Positions 58,709-64,000 of a DNA stretch of 64,000 nt are shown piece after piece. The first letter of the stretch is position 1, and each line of letters begins with the position of its first letter. The notes under the pieces were generated by a model that was not told where the DNA came from, made no database searches, and saw only the letters and a program-made list of their open reading frames with translations. The position numbers and the translations under genes were made by a program. Location of the stretch: NCBI GenBank assembly GCA_014905825.1, contig JACGCN010000010.1, positions 1,612,001-1,676,000 of the forward strand, given 5' to 3'. Source of the DNA: Lyophyllum atratum. Lineage: Eukaryota > Basidiomycota > Agaricomycetes > Agaricales > Lyophyllaceae.

Positions 58709-60360
58709 AATTACACCACTTTCTCTTCAGCCCTCTCGCGACTCGTGAGTTCCTTCCTCCCGCTCGTAGCTGTCACTGAGCTGGCATTGTAGAACAACGC
58801 GCACCATGACGACCTGACGAGGTAAGTACATCTTACATCCTTCCCTCCCATACAACGCGCTCACAATCCCGAATTCCAGCCTGACAACATCGTGAATGCG
58901 CAAATGCATCGGCCACACGTCGAGCGGCACCACACTTCCCTTTCTCGAAGGCAAATTATCCGTTAGTACGCCGTTTGGAGCGGTACGCAAGCACGTCAAT
59001 ACTCGGTTCGCAACTTAATTTGAATCCTCCTGACATGTCGCTTACACGTGAATTCCCAGATACTTCGGCCGTACACCCCATCTCAATTGGCACGTCCGCC
59101 GTATCCGTCGTTTCGGGACGATTACCTGGTACGTTCACGCTTTTTATTCCATCCAAACCTTACACCGCTAATGCTCGAAATCCGTCGTTTTCTCTTCAGA
59201 ATTTCTGGGATTTCGGCCCCGCGGCGAGCGGCACCACGCCCCCTGCTCTTCAGGGCATCGTGTGCTGAGGCGGAGTGGTGCGTAGCACCGCGATAACACG
59301 TCTGTCCTTCCCGATATGTGGCTTGATAAGCCCCCGTTCCGTTGGCGCACGTCTTGATAGTTGCTGAGTTGGCGAGTGTGCTGTATTCCAGGTTAGTATG
59401 TTTGGAGATGCGGCTCTCATGCTGGTGGGAGCGGTACTGCGCCCGCCGCCGTTGTGTATGCGTGTAGAGTTCGTCCGCACCACGAGAATGTTGTCCTCGC
59501 CGTGGTGGGCTGTCCCTACTGCATGACGAAGACCGCCCCGTAGAATTACTCGTTACCTCGTTGATCACGCGTCTCCGCTCACCGTGTATCAGTAACGCAG
59601 TATACTCGCACATAAGTTCGCGACGAGCAGAGCTGCACAGTGCCCCCGTACATATTCGCCGTCACCCGCTCGAACGATACCGCTCCCGAACCGAAAGGTC
59701 AGCCCACGCCGTCGTGTGCCCGTCTATCACGCCCGCCGACAGCGTTCACGGCACACTGACCCCTGCGACGTCCATCGAGCCTAGTATACTAAGACAGAGT
59801 ACCGTTAGCACCTCTCGATGTATTTACCCCCTGTACTAGTAGCACGTACCCGTTGTCGTAGACTAGCCCCGAATATGAAGCCCTTTATCCCACCATTCCG
59901 CCCTGCCCATCGTCGAAAAGCTAGGTTACGTGTCCTTGCGTGACGTCGGGAAAGAATGCGCGTGCGCTCCACACGACGTCGGCTGGAGTGGTGAGTGGTG
60001 TGGTCTTCTCATCGAGGGTGTCGTTGTGCGATAACGGCTTGTAGACCTGGAATGTGATGTATAGATCAGTGATTAATGTTCGTCGAGCTGTAGAAGTGTT
60101 TCGAAAACTCACTTGTATGCGTTGATAGACGTCGGGAAGCCGTAGCCCTTGATATATGCCTTCGTTGTAGACCTAGATTACGACGTTACGACCGTTCGTT
60201 GGGCGTAGATGTATAACCGTCGTATACGCGAATGGATGTCGGTCGAGAAGGGAGACGGCTCGAAACGTTGCGAGGTATCTTGAGATTCGAACGTGATTTG
60301 ATCGGCGGCCACAGTACACCTGAAATGTTAACAGTATTGAGCGATTACAAAGGTATCGGC
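58709..60360. other. Region of possible decayed exons
   Basis: Minus-strand protein-like pieces with splice-like ends occur at about 59950-60045 (VYKPLSHNDTLDEKTTPLTT) and 60190-60330. A 163-codon minus ORF (59122-59613) contains NGTGAYQATYREGQTCYRGA. None could be joined into a gene or matched to a family. They may be exons flanking copy B of the duplicated fragment. Confidence 0.3.
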
Positions 60361-60907
60361 GAGATGGAAATAGTAGCACGTACCTCCGATCTCGCAGCGC
60401 CGTCGTTTCGTTGAACCATCCCCGCCTCGACCATGTCCACCTGCTGTGAGCGTCCCTTCCCTTCTGGTAGTATAGCCCTTCGTCGTTTTGCATTTGAGCA
60501 TTTCGTTGACCGATTGTATGCGTGAAGGAAGGGCCGTGGAGGTTGAGCGGCGGAGTCGACGATCTACGCGGCGACGGGGTCGTTGCAGGAAAGGAGAGTG
60601 GAGGGAGAGGCGAGGACCCACGTGTACGCGACGGAACGATCTTGGGAGGTCGAGATGGTTGATGTATCCAGGCGCGACGTTGAAGGAGTTGCCTGCATTG
60701 AAAGTGGAATGAGAAGGTGTTGACGAGGAGGGGAAGAGAAACGTACCGTATAATCATAGCCTGCCCTCGCCTATCTGTACCCTGCTCCGAATTTCGGTGG
60801 TGTTCGCGTATTCGGCATCTTGAAGGTGCTATTGAGCATCAATGAGGTCAGATGAGCCCGTACTACGGAGAATGGAAAGAGGACGTACCGTTTTCGTCGA
60901 GCAAGCA
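60361..60907 (-). pseudogene. Duplicated gene fragment, copy B (unknown family)
   Basis: Partner of 54382-54943. It keeps the same acceptor (GAGCATCAATGAGGTCAGATGAG block on the plus strand) and donor positions. Here the small exon reads HLQDAEYANTTEI then hits a stop, while the larger exon stays open in the frame LNLHGPSFTHTIGQRNAQMQ. So copy B has drifted in a different place from copy A. Upstream on the minus strand (60908-61148) a peptide with PGYAGHTPSRTFGTPRRHKP precedes it and may be its 5' part. Confidence 0.55.
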
Positions 60908-61848
60908 GCCCCGGTCCACCTAGTTCGGGCAGAGTCAAACCCGGAGGGTTCACTCCTTGAAGGCGCGTCGAAGCGGGAGGTTTGTGCCGGCGTGGTGTCC
61001 CAAACGTACGAGAAGGCGTGTGTCCTGCATACCCTGGAGCATTAGACGCCTCTGTGCGTGCCCTACGAGGCGTCTGAGGGATTATGGACGACATTGGATG
61101 AGTTCTGGGTATTTCATGGCGCCGGACAAGAAAAAAACTCCTGCTCACCGATCACATCCGCGCCGCCCCACTGAAGCAACCGTCGCATGCTCATATTTCA
61201 TCCGTTTTGGCTGAGATTGCAGGTAGTTCAGCCTCAGGTAGTAAGAAAGGGACCCTGCTCTTCGAATTCCGGGTTTGAGTATGATTGTGCTGTAGAACGA
61301 AGAGGGGCTGAATGCTCATCAGCAAGTCAATGACGTGACTTACCTGGTAAAGATATACGGTTCGAGGGCTCATGAACGTCTCAGGAGTGTTTTAATGATC
61401 GATCTAGCATGTTATTGAAAGCTTACAAGAGCCCGTACAGGAATCGACGCGGTCTATGACGAGAGGGAGCGCGACGAACGTCCTCGCTGTTTGAGCGATC
61501 TTGTCCCAAGCCCCTTCACAGGTTCAGGTGGCGGAGCCCGAATACCCTGATCCTAACGTGATCCGAGTGATGTGAAGGCGGCTTGTACCGAACCTATTCG
61601 CGAGCGACCAGTTCTTGGTCTCGCCAAGGTCTCGCTGATCGCTCCGACTCTGCTGAGCTTCAGTTGCAATTCAGTTGCTTCACTGATCTCATTCACGACC
61701 GAAAGCAGAATTTTTGGAATCAGGACAGACTACCTTCATCGCCAACTTCTTTGACACCATCACCGCAGGAGGCTCGTGCTGCGCGCGACGTGGAATCTCG
61801 AGTACTAGTCTCGACATTAATCAAAGCTATCTCGCTGGTCATCTATAT
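60908..61848. other. Intergenic
   Basis: Holds the possible 5' part of copy B on the minus strand (to 61148) and the promoter or missing first exon of the APH-like gene. Otherwise nothing recognisable. Confidence 0.35.
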
Positions 61849-62745
61849 ATGCCACGCAATACGCATGACTCTCCAGGAAATGACTCGAGTCCACGCGTGG
61901 TCGGGACAGAAACATGGCTACCGAAATCATGGAAAGCATTGGCTGCTTTGCCAGCAACAGATGTGATCTATGCAGGTTACACTAGCAAGGTCATAAACCC
62001 CGTCCCTGGAATTATCGTCAAATGTACTTGCGACCTATTGGAAGAAGTCCATGGTATGCGCTATGCTCGTTACTGCCTGTCCTTGCATGTACCTATACCA
62101 AGAATCTTATATCACCCTCGCTTTCCTCGCTGCAGCTCCTCCGCACCCCCCGAACGAGGATTTGGAAACCCCAGCGGTGTCTGGTACATGTGCATGCAAC
62201 AATGCAGCGGCGTCTCACTCGACAAAGTCATTGACAACATGACGTCTGTGCAACTCGATCATGTCGCTGATCAGTTGAAATCCATACTTCCCCGGATGTC
62301 CGCCATCAGACCCAAGACTCTTGGGTCTGTGACCGGAGGTCCCTATCGCAATTTCTTTTTCCCGGATTACGTCGCTCCAAAGCACGCGTTCACGACCATC
62401 GGGGAATTCAACGATCATATCCGGTGGATGCTGATGCTCTTCTGCACCGAGCAATTCACCGAATCGGTCCTGTGCCGGTTCCCGCGCAACGCCGCTATAC
62501 GTTTTGCTCACGCTGATCTCCTCCCCAAAAATATCATGGTGGATGGTTCAACCATCACTGGAATCATTGACTGGGCAACAGCGGGGTTCTACCCTGAGTA
62601 CTGGGAGTACGCTGGTATGCATGATCCGCACTTCATGACTCCAGCTTGGGACCATGTACTGCGGCGCGTCTTCCCAACTCCTCGTCGCCAGACAGAAATC
62701 GACGTCGTCAGGCAGCTGATGAGCATCGTCGCCGCAACCTTCTGA
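61849..62745 (+). CDS. Aminoglycoside phosphotransferase (APH)-like kinase
   Basis: Protein-kinase-fold small-molecule kinase of the APH/choline kinase superfamily, common in fungi and rarely linked to antibiotics. About 298 residues from the first ATG; the frame is open back to 61714, so a spliced 5' exon is likely. The N-lobe has GIIVKCTCDLLEEVHGMRYA (Lys likely the ATP-binding one) with LHVPIPRILYH. The C-lobe has YMCMQQCSGVSLDKVI, the catalytic loop AHADLLPKNIMVDG (HxDxxxxN) and the metal-binding GIIDWATAGFYPEYWEYAGM. The end EIDVVRQLMSIVAATF is typical. All key residues are present. Substrate unknown. Confidence 0.88.
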   Translation: MPRNTHDSPGNDSSPRVVGTETWLPKSWKALAALPATDVIYAGYTSKVINPVPGIIVKCTCDLLEEVHGMRYARYCLSLHVPIPRILYHPRFPRCSSSAPPERGFGNPSGVWYMCMQQCSGVSLDKVIDNMTSVQLDHVADQLKSILPRMSAIRPKTLGSVTGGPYRNFFFPDYVAPKHAFTTIGEFNDHIRWMLMLFCTEQFTESVLCRFPRNAAIRFAHADLLPKNIMVDGSTITGIIDWATAGFYPEYWEYAGMHDPHFMTPAWDHVLRRVFPTPRRQTEIDVVRQLMSIVAATF

Positions 62746-63214
62746 GTCGGCCATCTCCGCTTGTGGACTCATCAGACATTTTGAGCGACGACCAGGACAG
62801 TTGAAGATGGTCGACAACGTTATTAGCGAGCGGGTACGGATTTCGTTAGCTTTGGGTTTGATGGAATCTCGATACACTTGAAGCCCGAGACACTCTGTGG
62901 ATACATGCCTGTGCAACTACTTAAGTTCAAGTTATGCAACTCTCCTCTGTCCCTTCAGCATCCTTCGCTTCTAGATAGTGCTTCATAAATAGACTTATAA
63001 CGCTCTCAACAAGGCTGCTGACTTACCATGATATATTGAAAGCGCTGCTCGAGACTCACTCGGATGATCAGAAGGTCGGGGGCGATTTCAGTCGCAGTAG
63101 TACGAGGACAAACATGTCATGGCGTTAGATTATATAAATACAGATGTGTTTGACTATTGTGTATATGCAATAGGTATTATGAGGGGCGCGTAAATAACAC
63201 TCTAATAGACGCGT
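62746..63214. other. Intergenic between convergent genes
   Basis: No supported gene; a minus ORF (62548-62916) is mostly a shadow of the kinase gene. Confidence 0.5.
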
Positions 63215-63662
63215 CTAGGCATTCCTGTTGATGTCCTGTTGAGCCTGGCCTTTATCATGTCGCATATTCCCTATCAACCAATAAGTCCCAGCACCAGTCT
63301 AAGCAAACGGTGGAAAGCCTACCTTGCGTCTCCTGGGACCGGTCACCAGTAACAGCACCGACGACAGAGTCTTTCTTCCCGCCGGCGCGGTCCATCGTGC
63401 CCTCGGTGTATCCCTTGGCTTGTGCAGCTTTATATTCAGCCTCGCCTTGCGCGTGTTCCTCCTTTCCGGATTGTTGCCATGAAGTGGCGCCGGTCAGGTT
63501 GCCGATGGCTTCGACGACGTTCCCTTTGGTGGAGTGGAACTGGCCGGAGGATTTACTGGGGTTAAGAAGTTAGTATATGAATCGCTATCGTCGGAGGGTA
63601 TAGAAATCTCACGTGGGTTGTCCGTTGGCGGTGTTGTTGACAGAAGAGTTGTTGGAGGACAT
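63215..63662 (-). CDS. CsbD-like small stress protein
   Basis: Small hydrophilic protein of the CsbD-like family found across fungi, often stress- or starvation-induced; molecular role unknown. Exon 1 is MSSNNSSVNNTANGQP; a short intron (donor GTGAGA, acceptor CCCCAG) leads to the core KSSGQFHSTKGNVVEAIGNL, TGATSWQQSGKEEHAQGEAE and KGYTEGTMDRAGGKKDSVVG. A second intron after SQETQ leads to the last exon GNMRHDKGQAQQDINRNA. About 104 residues, the usual length, intact. The start at 63662 gives the family's N-terminus. A TATAAAAG box lies about 103 bp upstream, in line with a strongly inducible gene. Confidence 0.9.
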
Positions 63663-63764
63663 GGTAGATGATGTGTAGAAGTGGTGAAGTAGATTAGAGT
63701 GTTGTGTGAGTGCGGTTTGATAGTGTGGAAAGTGTTGATGGTTTTCCGTCCGAAAACGGGTTCC

Positions 63765-63772
63765 CTTTTATA
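63765..63772 (-). promoter_or_regulatory. TATA box of the CsbD-like gene
   Basis: TATAAAAG on the minus strand, 103 bp upstream of the start codon. It is a good match to the TATA consensus, often seen at stress-responsive fungal genes. Confidence 0.6.
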
Positions 63773-64000
63773 CCCAAGTGAGCTCGCAGACGCCGCGATG
63801 TAATGTGGCTTGCACCCCACTAAAAATACGTCATCTGCGCCGCAGACACAGGTTTACGCTCCTCCCGAGGAGCCACCATCACGAGAAATAGCGTAGTCCC
63901 AGGTCCGAATACTCCAAAACTTGTGAGGGATATGGTTGAGCCTTCGCCGTCATCATAACGTCATTGGACACAGCTGACATTGACTACTCCTGCTGCTGCA

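Noticed and set aside
61849..62745. Antibiotic-resistance gene acquired from bacteria
   Set aside because: APH-fold kinases are a normal large fungal family, and base composition matches the neighbours.

Overview
This window is nuclear DNA of a filamentous basidiomycete, almost certainly an Agaricomycete (mushroom-forming fungus). Genes are split by many 45-90 bp introns with GT(A/G/T)NGT donors and short CAG/TAG acceptors. Gene spacing is tight in the gene-rich parts. Several families are ones that expand in Agaricomycetes: F-box/LRR proteins starting in a coiled coil, single-pass membrane proteins, a microexon-bearing P450, and APH-like kinases. All exon joins were made by eye, so inner exon borders are less certain than gene identities.

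Layout. 1-2.0 kb: a divergent pair, a zinc polyol (sorbitol/xylitol-type) dehydrogenase running off the left edge and a classical SDR dehydrogenase, sharing a 392 bp promoter. 2.0-5.7 kb: no convincing gene. 5.8-8.1 kb: malic enzyme. 8.7-10.0 kb: a single-pass membrane protein on the minus strand. 10.0-12.4 kb: unresolved minus-strand splice-like signals. 12.4-14.9 kb: cytochrome P450. 16.4-23.1 kb: full-length ABCC (MRP-type) ABC transporter. 23.1-24.9 kb: repeat island with a tRNA-like sequence, a 21-bp tandem repeat and a run of hairpins. 25.1-29.7 kb: a Rud3/GMAP-210-type golgin and a divergent F-box protein. 31.1-32.7 kb: F-box/LRR protein. 33.55-33.80 kb: a 254-bp copy of one exon of the first F-box gene. 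33.9-42.5 kb: divergent housekeeping pair, UDP-glucose:glycoprotein glucosyltransferase (UGGT) and ribosome export adaptor NMD3. 43.3-46.1 kb: HAT-repeat splicing factor Clf1/crooked neck. 46.6-49.4 kb: probable non-autonomous mobile element, tRNA-like sequences and an F-box remnant. 50.2-51.9 kb: intact F-box/LRR gene. 52.5-53.5 kb: NmrA/EasG-type reductase. 53.5-61.8 kb: a gene graveyard with duplicated fragments, a frameshifted gene of a fungal family with possible NlpC/LRAT-like residues, orphan exons and a (QA)n low-complexity ORF. 61.8-63.7 kb: APH-like kinase and a small CsbD-like stress protein.

How they fit together. Core functions are ER glycoprotein quality control (UGGT), Golgi architecture (golgin), 60S export (NMD3), splicing (Clf1) and carbon metabolism (malic enzyme, polyol dehydrogenase plus SDR). 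Accessory functions are xenobiotic or secondary metabolism (P450, ABCC pump, NmrA reductase) and substrate selection for ubiquitination (F-box proteins). No clear biosynthetic cluster, CRISPR, rRNA or intact tRNA gene was seen. The most striking signal is the copied F-box exon: about 91% identical at DNA level, with no gaps and every exon difference silent.
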